DNA from: Chitinophagaceae bacterium
Lineage (GTDB): Bacteria; Bacteroidota; Bacteroidia; Chitinophagales; Chitinophagaceae
Assembly (NCBI GenBank): GCA_016786745.1
Contig: JAEUVS010000019.1
Span: forward strand, 1 to 62,305
Length of the DNA stretch: 62,305 nt
Reading direction: 5' to 3'
Position numbers and translations under genes: made by a program. A model generated the notes under the pieces. It did no database searches. It was given only the letters and a program-made list of their open reading frames with translations, and was not told where the DNA came from. Shown one piece after another: positions 34,625 to 43,764 of this stretch (position 1 is its first letter; each line of letters opens with the position of its first letter).

Positions 34625-34978
34625 TTATTTCACTTCTACTGTGTATGCCCTGGCTATGTTACTCCCACTGTTGATTGCAATATGAGTTTCGGTGTCACTC
34701 CAAAATGCTGCTCCGGCTTTTACGTCGAAAATTTTAGTTCCGTCGTGTGTCGTCACAGTTACTTTGGCGTCGGTAAGCAATATAGAAAGATGAGGAGCGT
34801 GTGTATGCTTCCCTTTTCCACAAATATCTTTTCCAGGGGTACTGACGAACTCGGTCACTTTTACTTTATCGTTCTCAACGATAACTTTAATAGTGTCTGT
34901 GTCAGCAATGCTTTGTTGGCTTTGTCCGTAAGTAGCAAAATAGAAAAGGATCGCAGCGGTAAAAAATAGTCGGTTCAT
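34625..34978 (-). CDS. Secreted small cupin-like protein
   Basis: The 117-residue protein has a signal peptide (FYFATYGQSQQ) and one small beta-barrel domain with GKHTHAPHLSILLTDAKVTV, whose His residues could bind metal as in cupins, and AGAAFWSDTETHIAINSGS later. It resembles single-domain cupins of unknown role. It converges with the FMN reductase gene (42 bases apart) and lies 94 bases downstream of the AraC-type regulator on the same strand. Confidence 0.75.
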   Translation of the reverse strand: MNRLFFTAAILFYFATYGQSQQSIADTDTIKVIVENDKVKVTEFVSTPGKDICGKGKHTHAPHLSILLTDAKVTVTTHDGTKIFDVKAGAAFWSDTETHIAINSGSNIARAYTVEVK

Positions 34979-35072
34979 AAAAAGGTTTTAGTGGTTGATA
35001 ATTTTATAACACACCAAAACTATTTTGAACAGCAACAGCTTATTTTGCTTAAACGTTCAAAAATTTTTCTTT

Positions 35073-35951
35073 TTAGGGAATGACGTTGTTCGTGTTTTTC
35101 CGGTAGTAAAGAGGAGATAATCCATACTTTTCCTTGAAGATCCGGCTAAAGTGGGTCAGGTTCTCGAAGCCGCTTTCATCGGCAATTTCACTCACATTTT
35201 TCTTACTTGTATCTAAAAGACGTTTGGCATATTCCAATCTTTTTTGAGTAAGCCATTTGCCCGGAGTGGTTTGATAGAATTCGTAGAATTCTCTTTTAAA
35301 AGTCCCAACACTTCGTTGTGCAATGCGGGCAAATTCTTCGACGGCTAAATTAAATGTGTAATTGGCCTCCATAACCTGCCATAGCGGTGTTTTGTACTGG
35401 TCGTCGATACTGTTAACATAAGCAAGCAGGTCCGCGTTGGCAGGGTTAGAAAGGATATTGAAGAGGAGTTCTTTAAATTTTAGTTCAAGCAGGGTTTCAG
35501 AAGGCGGTATTTTTTGAGTAAAATATGGAACCATACCGTAAAAGAATGCACGTGTTGTTTCGTTAACGTTCACGTCAATCAGCATGTCAGTAGATGGAGG
35601 TGGTAAATTTTTCAACGGCAAATATTGCCTGTACTCCCTGAACACCTGTCGCAAAAAATCATCCTGGAAGCAGAATGCAAGAACCTCCCAGCCCTCAAAA
35701 TCATATTTTTCTGCCTTATAGGCCGTTTTGCGAATAAACACTGAAGTGTTCTCGGTAAGGGTCCATGACTTTTCCCTGTGATGCATTGTCTTTTTCCCGC
35801 TGAGTGTAAATGCTATTTCATTGAAGTGAGAAAACACATGCACAACCTTTTCAGCCTGCGGACATTTATAATAAGCAAACAGCATGTCTTTTACGGCAAG
35901 CTGTTTAAAAATGTCCGTGCGTGTAATCCTGACGTCGTATGTGTTGTTCAT
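35073..35951 (-). CDS. AraC-family transcriptional regulator
   Basis: The 292-residue regulator has an N-terminal sensing domain of about 180 residues and a C-terminal AraC domain with both helix-turn-helix units: FARIAQRSVGTFKREFYEFY and VSEIADESGFENLTHFSRIF followed by KYGLSPLYYR. The N-terminus resembles the AraC_N exsA-type group that responds to a protein or small effector. Its gene is divergent from the biosynthetic cluster that starts at 36112, with 160 bases between, so it may regulate that cluster. Confidence 0.92.
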   Translation of the reverse strand: MNNTYDVRITRTDIFKQLAVKDMLFAYYKCPQAEKVVHVFSHFNEIAFTLSGKKTMHHREKSWTLTENTSVFIRKTAYKAEKYDFEGWEVLAFCFQDDFLRQVFREYRQYLPLKNLPPPSTDMLIDVNVNETTRAFFYGMVPYFTQKIPPSETLLELKFKELLFNILSNPANADLLAYVNSIDDQYKTPLWQVMEANYTFNLAVEEFARIAQRSVGTFKREFYEFYQTTPGKWLTQKRLEYAKRLLDTSKKNVSEIADESGFENLTHFSRIFKEKYGLSPLYYRKNTNNVIP

Positions 35952-36111
35952 ATCAACTTTGTTGACGGAAACCTATGGTAAAGTTAAAAATTGGCAGTTC
36001 ATCCCCCGAACTTATACCCGGGAAATTATTTTAAAAGCACATTTCACCCTAAATAGTTTTGCGCCTATTAAAGATGTACCTTACATAACAACGTGTTTGT
36101 ACATAAAAACC

Positions 36112-37152
36112 ATGACCCCGGTAGCTGCAAATACCAAAGAAGCAGAGCTTGTTCGAAGCATTGCTTCCAACTTCACCAGGCACCCCCTGCAGGTAAACGG
36201 CCTGATGGAGGCCGACGCCGAAATTATCCGCCAGCCACACAACGCCAATGAGTACCTCGTTCTGAAAACCGATGGCATTCACGAGGAGATAAAACATCAA
36301 CTTTATACGGATTCTTACCTGGTCGGGTGGATGGCCGTTACCGCACCAGTGAGCGACATTGCCGCTGTAGGCGCCACTCCAACCGGTATCCTGCTATCTA
36401 TGATCCTTCCGCGACAACATCAAACCGGGCGCCTTACAGAAGGTATCAACGACGCATGCAACCAGTATGGCATCCACGTGCTTGGTGGTGATACAAGCTT
36501 CGATAATTTTTTCTCTGTAAGCGCAACAGTAATAGGCCACGCCAGGCACAACAATGTGATGCTGCGAAGAGGAATGCAGGTTGGCGACTGCCTGTACACC
36601 ACGTCTCACCTCGGAACGGGAAACGCCTACGCTTACTCGCGCTTTTTCGATCGTTCTCTCCAAATTACTTTTCAACCAGAAGCCAGGTTAAAGGAAAGTC
36701 AGCTTGTTGCTCAATATGCCACCTCGTGCACAGATACCAGCGATGGTTTGTTTCCCGCACTCGCCGCAATGTGGGAAGTAAACAGGATGGGTTGTTCGAT
36801 AGATATTCCCCTACAAAAACTGCTATCACAGGAATCGCTTTTTGTACATCGCAACGCAAAACTTCCTGATTGGATGTTGCTTGCTGGACCGCATGGAGAA
36901 TACGAATTGCTGTTTACGATTCCGGCAGGTAAGCAGCAAGAATTTGAACGCGACGCTAAACAGGAAGGGTTAAGTCCGCTATACATTGGGAGGATAATAT
37001 CAGACGAAAAAATCCAGTTTATCACCGGTACCGCTGGTATTCAATGTCACCCTGCTTTTATTGCCGACATGTTTCATGAGGCAAACGAAGATATTCCGCA
37101 ATATTTTGAACTATTGAAGCAACAACATAACACGTGGAGTAGAAAAATGTAA
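36112..37152 (+). CDS. AIR-synthase-related (ThiL/PurM-like) ATP-binding enzyme
   Basis: The 346-residue protein belongs to the PurM/ThiL/HypE/SelD superfamily. Visible marks are VLKTDGIHEE (metal and nucleotide Asp), VTAPVSDIAAVGATPTGI (dimer-interface motif, ThiL has VNLSDLAAMG), LGGDTSFDN, and TDTSDGLFPAL. These enzymes use ATP to phosphorylate or activate a carbonyl or phosphate. It is clearly not purM or thiL by context. It is first in a compact same-strand cluster and stops 7 bases before the oxoamine-synthase gene. The ATG at 36112 is used because upstream in-frame sequence is the regulator's promoter and antisense region. Confidence 0.8.
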   Translation: MTPVAANTKEAELVRSIASNFTRHPLQVNGLMEADAEIIRQPHNANEYLVLKTDGIHEEIKHQLYTDSYLVGWMAVTAPVSDIAAVGATPTGILLSMILPRQHQTGRLTEGINDACNQYGIHVLGGDTSFDNFFSVSATVIGHARHNNVMLRRGMQVGDCLYTTSHLGTGNAYAYSRFFDRSLQITFQPEARLKESQLVAQYATSCTDTSDGLFPALAAMWEVNRMGCSIDIPLQKLLSQESLFVHRNAKLPDWMLLAGPHGEYELLFTIPAGKQQEFERDAKQEGLSPLYIGRIISDEKIQFITGTAGIQCHPAFIADMFHEANEDIPQYFELLKQQHNTWSRKM

Positions 37153-37159
37153 ACGGGCA

Positions 37160-38416
37160 TTGTTTATGAAACCTCGGAACCCCAACCTGCAAACCATGCA
37201 CCTCGAAACGCGGGGAATGAAACTTCCTGACCGCCTTGAATACTTCAGGCTATCGATGGAAGAAATGCGTCATACTTACAAGAGAACGGTGCTCACTGCA
37301 GCCGACCGCGAAGTTATTGTTGAGGATCCCTTCACGGGCCTCCACCGCTACATGCTGATGTTTGCTTCAAATAATTATCTCGGTCTCGCCAATCATCCTC
37401 ATGTAACAAAACGGGTGAAGGATGCGATGAACGAATTTGGCAATGGCATCGGCGGTCCACCGCTTCTTAACGGGTATATCAGGTTAATCGAAGAACTTGA
37501 AGAGCGACTCGCTGCTTTCAAGGGCCACGAAGCAGCAATAATTTTTTCTTCGGGGTTCATGGCTAATCTCGGTTTGATTTCCGCATTGGCCGAAGCCGGT
37601 GATACTGTTTTATACGACGAGCTTAGTCATGCATCTTTTCATGACGGCCTGAAGTTGTCGAAGGCCCGTGCCATTCCCTTTGCTCACAATGATATTAAAC
37701 AACTCGAAGAACTTGCGGAGCGGCAATCATTGGAAACTGAAGGAACTATGTATGTATGCATGGAAGGTGTTTATTCCATGAACGGCGATATTGCACCGCT
37801 AAATGAGATCACTGAAATCTGTAAAGCCACCGAAGCGGTGTTGATGATTGATGATGCACATGGCACCGGTGTGTTAGGCGAAGGAGGAAGGGGTACCGCG
37901 TTTCACCTGAACTGCGAAAAAGCAATAGATATCAACATGGGTACGTTCAGCAAAGTGTTTGCTACGTGTGGTGGATTTGTTACAGCATCCATTGCATTAA
38001 TAGAGTACCTCCGTTATTATGCACGACCGTATATGTTTTCGGCATCGGTACCACCGCCGGTTGCGGCTACTGTGCTTGGTGGACTTGAAGTGATGGAAAA
38101 CGAGCCATGGCTGCGTACACAGTTGCTCGCGAATGTTGAATATGCAGCGAAAAAATTAAAACCATTTGGTTTTTATTCGATGCCCCAGGCCGGTATCATC
38201 ACGTTAGCGCTACCGCCAAATATGGATATCCGGAAAGGCGCCTACCTGTTTCATGAAAAAGGAATTTTTCTTAATCCTGTGGAATATCCTGCAGTGCCTG
38301 CCAACCGGCAGCGGTTCAGGATAAGTATGATGGCGACACATACAAAGGAAGACATCGACCGGCTCGCTACAGCAGTAGAAGAGGTTTGGAACGATTCGCA
38401 GGCTTATTCTTTTTAA
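37160..38416 (+). CDS. Alpha-oxoamine synthase family (AONS/serine palmitoyltransferase-like)
   Basis: The 418-residue PLP enzyme shows SNNYLGLANHPHV, GNGIGGPPLLNGYIRLIEEL, FSSGFMANLGLISAL, LSHASFHDGLKLSKA, MEGVYSMNGDIAPL, IDDAHGTGVLGEGG and the PLP Lys in GTFSKVFATCGGF. The family condenses an amino acid with an acyl thioester with loss of CO2, as in serine palmitoyltransferase, AONS, KBL and CAI-1 synthase. The GPPLLNGY loop is closer to lipid-type members than to BioF. It is the second gene of the cluster and shares its stop codon base with the next start. Confidence 0.9.
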   Translation: MFMKPRNPNLQTMHLETRGMKLPDRLEYFRLSMEEMRHTYKRTVLTAADREVIVEDPFTGLHRYMLMFASNNYLGLANHPHVTKRVKDAMNEFGNGIGGPPLLNGYIRLIEELEERLAAFKGHEAAIIFSSGFMANLGLISALAEAGDTVLYDELSHASFHDGLKLSKARAIPFAHNDIKQLEELAERQSLETEGTMYVCMEGVYSMNGDIAPLNEITEICKATEAVLMIDDAHGTGVLGEGGRGTAFHLNCEKAIDINMGTFSKVFATCGGFVTASIALIEYLRYYARPYMFSASVPPPVAATVLGGLEVMENEPWLRTQLLANVEYAAKKLKPFGFYSMPQAGIITLALPPNMDIRKGAYLFHEKGIFLNPVEYPAVPANRQRFRISMMATHTKEDIDRLATAVEEVWNDSQAYSF

Positions 38417-39480
38417 TGATATACTATTCGCATATCAACGAAGACAGTCGCGTAGAGAGAAATCTTTTGCGCGAAAAAGAAAGTGCGACGCTCGTAGCAG
38501 TTGCCGGTAGCGGTGAACGAATATTAGCGATGCTGGATAACGACTTTATTAAGCATGTTCATGCTGTTGATATAAATAAAGAAGCTTTGTATCTCCTGCA
38601 GTTGAAGATCGCTGCACTAAAGGCGCTGACGGTGGAAGAATACCTGCAATTTTGTGGGTATTTTCCAATTAGCGGCGCTGCGAGGATACACTCCTACAAT
38701 GCCATTGCAGGTGAGCTTAACGCACAGTGCAGAAATTACTGGCAAAGTAATTCGCGGCTTATCGAAAAGGGCATCGTGAACGCGGGACATTTTGAACAGT
38801 TCCTTCAAAGAATTCGTCCTGTTGTAAACCTTTTCCTGGGAAAAAAGTTTCAGGGAATATTTTCAGAAGACGCCGCTTCGATAAAAGATTTTCCGCTCAA
38901 GCGATGGAATTTATTGCGTCGCCTGTTTTCCCTTCGCTGGGTGTACCTGCTTTTTGGCAACAAAGACGTGGCATTTGTTGGCAGGGATGCGGCATTGGAG
39001 CACATACCGGATGCGCTGAATGAAATAATATTACACGGAAATGCACCCGGGTCTTTCATTTCTCACCTTGTTTTTAAGGGACATTTAAGGGATATGAAAG
39101 AGGAAGACCTTCCACCTTCGTTGCATAGAGACGTCCTCGGGAAAGTAAAAAGCAGGCTTATAGTGCAGGCTGTTTCCATTACGTATCATGAAGCGGATAT
39201 CCTGGACTTCATCAAAGAACAGAACACATCTGTAACGACTCCTGTTTTTTATTCCCTTTCCGATATCCTCAGCTTTGAAAATGCGCGTTACATTCATCAC
39301 GTTGCTGAAGCTCTCGCAGAACAAGATCATACTATGGTGTGGCGTACTTTTTTGCGTAACCGGGTAAACGGTAATCGTGAACATTTCGGGAGCGCATTGA
39401 AAAACGTCAGCGAACATTCAACCGACGAGAGCACGATGATGTACCAGGTCTTTTCGTATTCAAACAACCTGGATCAATGA
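38416..39480 (+). CDS. DUF3419 BtaA-like 3-amino-3-carboxypropyl transferase
   Basis: The 354-residue protein starts YYSHINEDSRVERNLL, followed by ATLVAVAGSGERILAML and VHAVDINKEALYLLQLKIAA, the SAM-binding pattern of BtaA (DUF3419), which transfers the 3-amino-3-carboxypropyl group of SAM to diacylglycerol to start betaine-lipid synthesis. Later come EDLPPSLHRDVL and the Tyr/His-rich YHEADILDF. No BtaB N-methyltransferase is in the cluster, so the product would be a homoserine-type ether or amine without a betaine. The ATG at 38416 overlaps the previous stop (TAATG). Confidence 0.85.
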   Translation: MIYYSHINEDSRVERNLLREKESATLVAVAGSGERILAMLDNDFIKHVHAVDINKEALYLLQLKIAALKALTVEEYLQFCGYFPISGAARIHSYNAIAGELNAQCRNYWQSNSRLIEKGIVNAGHFEQFLQRIRPVVNLFLGKKFQGIFSEDAASIKDFPLKRWNLLRRLFSLRWVYLLFGNKDVAFVGRDAALEHIPDALNEIILHGNAPGSFISHLVFKGHLRDMKEEDLPPSLHRDVLGKVKSRLIVQAVSITYHEADILDFIKEQNTSVTTPVFYSLSDILSFENARYIHHVAEALAEQDHTMVWRTFLRNRVNGNREHFGSALKNVSEHSTDESTMMYQVFSYSNNLDQ

Positions 39481-40424
39481 GCACCGCCGGATATGATATT
39501 GTCCCATATTCCGAAGATCGTGCAGACCAGCTATTGCAGTTTGAAAGAGGTATTGTGCAGGGAAAACGTCTTCAATTAGAAATTATAAAAGATCATTTCC
39601 TTGACCGTGCGAGGGTATTTAAGCATTCACACGCACTTGTCGCGTTGTCTGACGGGCAGGAGGCGATAGGCAGTTTGATAGGTGCAGAAACGATTTTAGA
39701 GATTAACGGTGATCAAATACACGCGGGTTTTGCCTTTGATGCAAAAGTGACAACCGGCTCGCGGAAAAGAGGAATAGGACGACAACTTGCAAAGGAGTTA
39801 TACAGAACATTCTTTGAGCCAACAGGGCTAAAGCAAAATTTCATGACGGTTAAGAAGGAAAATACTGCTGTATGGATGTTGCTGTCGAAACTGTTGAGCA
39901 AAGTATGGGTATATGATTTTGTGTACCTCACTATTCCTGCATCCTCAAGATTACAAAACACGATCAGCGAAAATGGTGGAACAGTTGATTTCGGAGTCAA
40001 ACTTTTTGAGCCGGATGAGCTTTCCCGCGACTACTATAGAGAATGTGCCGGAGGTTTAGGATATCTGAATTCCCACAAACTGTACCGTTTGAGAATAAAA
40101 AAAATTTCCCCTGTGCTGAAATTGTCAATTACATTGCTCAGGAAGTTGCGTCCGCGGAAATACGGCAGTGCTCCTCACGAGGGAGAAATTCTATCGTTTG
40201 CAACACTATACGGACATACACCAGCAAACATCGGCGGTATAAATACAATTTTGGAGGAGATAGAGAACAATGGCATTGGGCAATTGCTTGTGTGCTGCAG
40301 AAAGGGTGATGCTATTTACCGGGCGCTGAAGAAGACAGCTGTTAACAATTATAATTATTGCATTGTGACTGATTTCCCGATAGGCGCGAATGATCATGTA
40401 TACATTGACGTAAGATGTTTATGA
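39477..40424 (+). CDS. GNAT-family N-acyltransferase
   Basis: The 315-residue protein has an N-terminal GNAT fold with the acyl-CoA loop SRKRGIGRQLAKELYRTF and FMTVKKENTAVWMLLSKL, followed by a C-terminal half of about 150 residues with no family I can name. The start overlaps the DUF3419 stop by 4 bases (ATGA). In this cluster a GNAT acyltransferase next to an oxoamine synthase recalls the bacterial ceramide synthase, which is also GNAT-like; N-acylation of an aminolipid is therefore a reasonable guess. Confidence 0.82.
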   Translation: MSTAGYDIVPYSEDRADQLLQFERGIVQGKRLQLEIIKDHFLDRARVFKHSHALVALSDGQEAIGSLIGAETILEINGDQIHAGFAFDAKVTTGSRKRGIGRQLAKELYRTFFEPTGLKQNFMTVKKENTAVWMLLSKLLSKVWVYDFVYLTIPASSRLQNTISENGGTVDFGVKLFEPDELSRDYYRECAGGLGYLNSHKLYRLRIKKISPVLKLSITLLRKLRPRKYGSAPHEGEILSFATLYGHTPANIGGINTILEEIENNGIGQLLVCCRKGDAIYRALKKTAVNNYNYCIVTDFPIGANDHVYIDVRCL

Positions 40425-40425
40425 A

Positions 40426-41826
40426 ATGAATGGATCATTTAATAAGACAACAATTAAAAAGCCAAATGCGGCCAGTGGAGCTCCTGTCGTTGGTAACACA
40501 ATCGGAGCGTTAAAAGATCCGCTAAGGTTCTTAATTTGTCTTAAGAACGAATATGGAGATGTTGTAACGGTACGCATTGGTGGTAAGAAGTATCATGTTA
40601 CGCAGAGTCCGCACGCCAGCGCTCACATTTTGCAGGAGAACGCGGGCAATTATATTAAACCTGGCGCGGCGAAGATGATGAAGCAATTCCTGGGTGATGG
40701 CCTCGCAACAAGTAATGGAAGCCTTTGGCTGAGGCAGCGTCGGCTGATTCAGCCTGCCTTTCATAAGAGTAAATTGGAAGGAATTCTAAACGTGATTAAT
40801 GATGAAGCCGGTCAGCTTATACAATGGTGGAAGAAGATTTCTCCGGGGGAGCCTATAAATGTGAACGATGGCTTATTGAAGTTAACGCTTGGTAATATCA
40901 GCAGAACGATGTTTGGTTCGGGTCTCAACGATAGGGGTGACGAGATCGCGGCGGTTATTACCCGCCTGATGGCCTGTGCTTCTTCATCTGTAAATTCTGT
41001 GATTCACCTTCCTCTTTCCGTGCCCACGCCTGGCAATCTACGCTTTCGAAAGGCCATCAGCGATTTCGAAAAAATACTCTATGATATCATCAATCAGAGA
41101 AAGGATAACGGTAACGGCCGGCACGCAGATTTACTTGACCTGTTACTGCACGCTTACGATAACGAGTCGGGCACCGGCATGAATGAAAGACAATTGAGAG
41201 ATGAAACGGCCACAATATTTATGACGGGACATGAAACAACAGCCCAAACGCTAAGCTGGATATTGTACAAACTTGCAGTTAACCCGCAGGTGTATCAACG
41301 GGTTAGGAATGAATCGGAAGCGATTGGTGGTGAAGTAACGGCGATGGATGCTTTGCAAAAGCTCCCTTACACAAAAGCTGTCATCGAAGAGACGATGCGC
41401 ATCTATCCACCTGTGTGGGTCATGGCAAGAAGAGCGGTACAGGACGATTGTATTTGCGGATTTCATATTCCGGCAGGTGCTACTATGCTTATTAATATTT
41501 ATGGGATGAATCACCATCCTGGTTACTGGAACGATCCGGAAAGCTTTATACCTGAAAGATTCGTAAACCCGGAAAGCGAAAGGCACCCATTCCTGTTTAT
41601 TCCTTTTGGAATGGGCCGCCGGTTGTGTATCGGTAATATGTTTGCTATGACCGTGATGCAAACAGTATTGGTGAAATTAGTGAGTGAGTTCAGTTTTCAA
41701 ACCGCAGAGGACCATACGCCCGTGCCCCGGCCCAATATAACGTTGCGTGCAAAAAATGGTGTTATCCTTAAGATCGGGCAAGCTATTTCCTCACCTGAAT
41801 ATGGAGGTTATGCAAATCACAAATAA
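40426..41826 (+). CDS. Cytochrome P450
   Basis: The 466-residue P450 has no membrane anchor and all hallmark motifs: I-helix TIFMTGHETTAQTLSW, K-helix EETMRIYPP (ExxR), FIPERF, and the heme loop FGMGRRLCIGN with the Cys thiolate. It belongs to the CYP102/CYP4-like group that commonly hydroxylates fatty acids or isoprenoids. No ferredoxin or reductase gene is next to it. It starts 1 base after the GNAT stop. Its oxygen need is of note in view of the predicted NO dismutase about 12 kb upstream, although no direct link is shown. Confidence 0.93.
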   Translation: MNGSFNKTTIKKPNAASGAPVVGNTIGALKDPLRFLICLKNEYGDVVTVRIGGKKYHVTQSPHASAHILQENAGNYIKPGAAKMMKQFLGDGLATSNGSLWLRQRRLIQPAFHKSKLEGILNVINDEAGQLIQWWKKISPGEPINVNDGLLKLTLGNISRTMFGSGLNDRGDEIAAVITRLMACASSSVNSVIHLPLSVPTPGNLRFRKAISDFEKILYDIINQRKDNGNGRHADLLDLLLHAYDNESGTGMNERQLRDETATIFMTGHETTAQTLSWILYKLAVNPQVYQRVRNESEAIGGEVTAMDALQKLPYTKAVIEETMRIYPPVWVMARRAVQDDCICGFHIPAGATMLINIYGMNHHPGYWNDPESFIPERFVNPESERHPFLFIPFGMGRRLCIGNMFAMTVMQTVLVKLVSEFSFQTAEDHTPVPRPNITLRAKNGVILKIGQAISSPEYGGYANHK

Positions 41827-42829
41827 TCGAATCGACACATTTTCGGAAGTTCTATTCCGGCGAGCTAACGAATATTTTTCCTCCCTGCCCGGGGGAAAGT
41901 ATGGCTCACCTGTATTTTTTGTCAAAGCGATCTTTTGGATGAGCATGTATGTTGGTTGTTACACGCTGTTTGTATTTTTTACCCGCAGTTACTCCGAGCT
42001 TATGTTGCTCGCTGTTGTTTTAGGTGTTTGTCATGTCTTTCTCCCGGTGAACATATCTCACGATGCTATACACGGAGCGGTATCTTCGAAAAACTGGTTG
42101 AATGATGTTTGCAGCTATGGCCTTGATATTACAGGTAGCAATTCTTTTATGTATAAACTAAAACATCTTGAAGCGCATTACAATAAGGAAAATGGTAGCA
42201 AGACGACAGCCATAGAATCGCAGGGACTGTTGTTACAAACCCGGCATGCTCGCGGTTCGCGGAATGTGCACGTCGTTTTTTACGCTTTGTATTCGCAGTA
42301 CATGATTTTCGTCAGGGACTTTTTACTTTTTTTGCGGTTGAGAAAACAGGTACCTGGGCGCGAATGGATAAAACTGGTGTTTTTTAAGTTACTGTATTGC
42401 ACAGCGTTTATTGTTTTGCCTTTCATGTTTGTGAAGTTACCCTGGTGGCAGGTGTTAACGGCGCTTTTGCTGATGTATCTTGTGGTTACCATTGTTCTGG
42501 TGATTATACTTTTGATGCCCACAGACAGGATGGAACATTCAAGAGCTAGTGGTAATCATGCCAACGAAAAATGGATCGTTGAAATACTGGAACATAATGT
42601 CGATTTTTCGCCGGAAAGTGCGGCCCTGAATTTACTTGCGGGCGGTGCCAACCTGAATGTAGTTCATTACCTGTTTCCTACTGTCAACCACGTTCATTAC
42701 AACAAGCTTGCGTCTATTATTGAACGAACGGCCCCCGAATTTGGTTTACAGTACAGAAAGCAGCTGGTGAGAGATGTTTTCGGAATTCACTTCAGGTATC
42801 TTAAGAATATTCAAAATGCTAATGGTTGA
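41810..42829 (+). CDS. Membrane fatty acid desaturase/hydroxylase
   Basis: The 339-residue membrane protein has about four helices and three His clusters at the expected places: HDAIHG, HLEAHYNKE, and NVVHYLFPTVNHVHYNKL, the metal ligands of di-iron desaturases such as front-end desaturases. The last block resembles that of acyl-lipid and sphingolipid desaturases. It would introduce a double bond or hydroxyl into an acyl or sphingoid chain. The start at 41810 overlaps the P450 by 17 bases; ATG 41801 is an alternative. The stop is followed directly by the lipid kinase start (TGATG). Confidence 0.87.
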   Translation: MQITNNRIDTFSEVLFRRANEYFSSLPGGKYGSPVFFVKAIFWMSMYVGCYTLFVFFTRSYSELMLLAVVLGVCHVFLPVNISHDAIHGAVSSKNWLNDVCSYGLDITGSNSFMYKLKHLEAHYNKENGSKTTAIESQGLLLQTRHARGSRNVHVVFYALYSQYMIFVRDFLLFLRLRKQVPGREWIKLVFFKLLYCTAFIVLPFMFVKLPWWQVLTALLLMYLVVTIVLVIILLMPTDRMEHSRASGNHANEKWIVEILEHNVDFSPESAALNLLAGGANLNVVHYLFPTVNHVHYNKLASIIERTAPEFGLQYRKQLVRDVFGIHFRYLKNIQNANG

Positions 42830-43764
42830 TGAATACTCCTGTATTTATTTTAATCAACAGGAATTGTTGCCAGGGAAAAGGCTGGAAAAAGTGGAACGCT
42901 GTGCGGGACCAGGTATTGAAGCGCCTTCCCGGCGCTGAGGAGGTAGTGACAGAGAATGCTGATGAGATGCATTCACGTTTATCCGGCATCGTAAAAGAAA
43001 ACGACGAGTCACGAATCATTTCTGCTGGAGGAGATGGAAGTATTCATGCATTAATTAATGCTTTATTAGATAGCGGGCAAAACAGTAAACACATTGTAGG
43101 CGCTATCGGCCTGGGATCAAGTAATGATTTTTTAAAACCGTTTAAAACGTTTATCGGCGACGTACCTGTGCGGGTCAACACATCAGCGCCGCCTGTTTAT
43201 CAAGATGCTGGTAAGATCGGTTACACAGATGCAAATGGTATTGAGCGGCAGAAATATTTTATCGTCAACGCAAGCGTAGGCGTTACCGCAGAAGGTAACT
43301 GGCACTTCAATCACCCTGGCTTTATTTTGAAATGGCTAAAGAAGAACAACACCAGCGCTGCGATCACCTTTGCAGCATTGAAAGCTATATTTACCTACCG
43401 TAACAAAACAGTAATTGCCAGGTTCAATGGCGACGAAAAATCAATTGTTGTTTCAAATATCAATCTTTTGAAGATTCCTTACGTTGCGGGCAGTCTTCAC
43501 TACAAGCAACCCATTTTACCCGATGATGGTAAACTGGGTGTAAATATGTGTGTTGACATGAGCAGAATCGAATTGTTTAAAACATTATTGCAATTGGAGA
43601 GGGGTAACTTCGCGGCAAGTGAGAAGCGGCTGTCGGCGATGGTTAACTGCTTTGAGCTCTCGTCTTCTTCTCCTTTGGTATTTGAATGCGATGGCGAAAC
43701 TTCACAATCATCCAGCATCAAAATATCTGTCGCACCCAAAGCCATAAGGTTGCTGGCCAGCTGA
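42829..43764 (+). CDS. Diacylglycerol/sphingosine-kinase-like lipid kinase
   Basis: The 311-residue protein carries the DAGK catalytic domain: FILINRNCCQGKGWKKW, the nucleotide loop ISAGGDGSIHALINAL and IGLGSSNDFLKPF, followed by a beta-rich second domain (KIPYVAGSLHYKQPILPDDG). YegS, DgkB and bacterial sphingosine kinases share this fold and phosphorylate lipid alcohols. In this cluster it may phosphorylate the long-chain product of the oxoamine synthase route. It starts on the last base of the desaturase stop and ends on the UbiA start. Confidence 0.9.
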   Translation: MNTPVFILINRNCCQGKGWKKWNAVRDQVLKRLPGAEEVVTENADEMHSRLSGIVKENDESRIISAGGDGSIHALINALLDSGQNSKHIVGAIGLGSSNDFLKPFKTFIGDVPVRVNTSAPPVYQDAGKIGYTDANGIERQKYFIVNASVGVTAEGNWHFNHPGFILKWLKKNNTSAAITFAALKAIFTYRNKTVIARFNGDEKSIVVSNINLLKIPYVAGSLHYKQPILPDDGKLGVNMCVDMSRIELFKTLLQLERGNFAASEKRLSAMVNCFELSSSSPLVFECDGETSQSSSIKISVAPKAIRLLAS

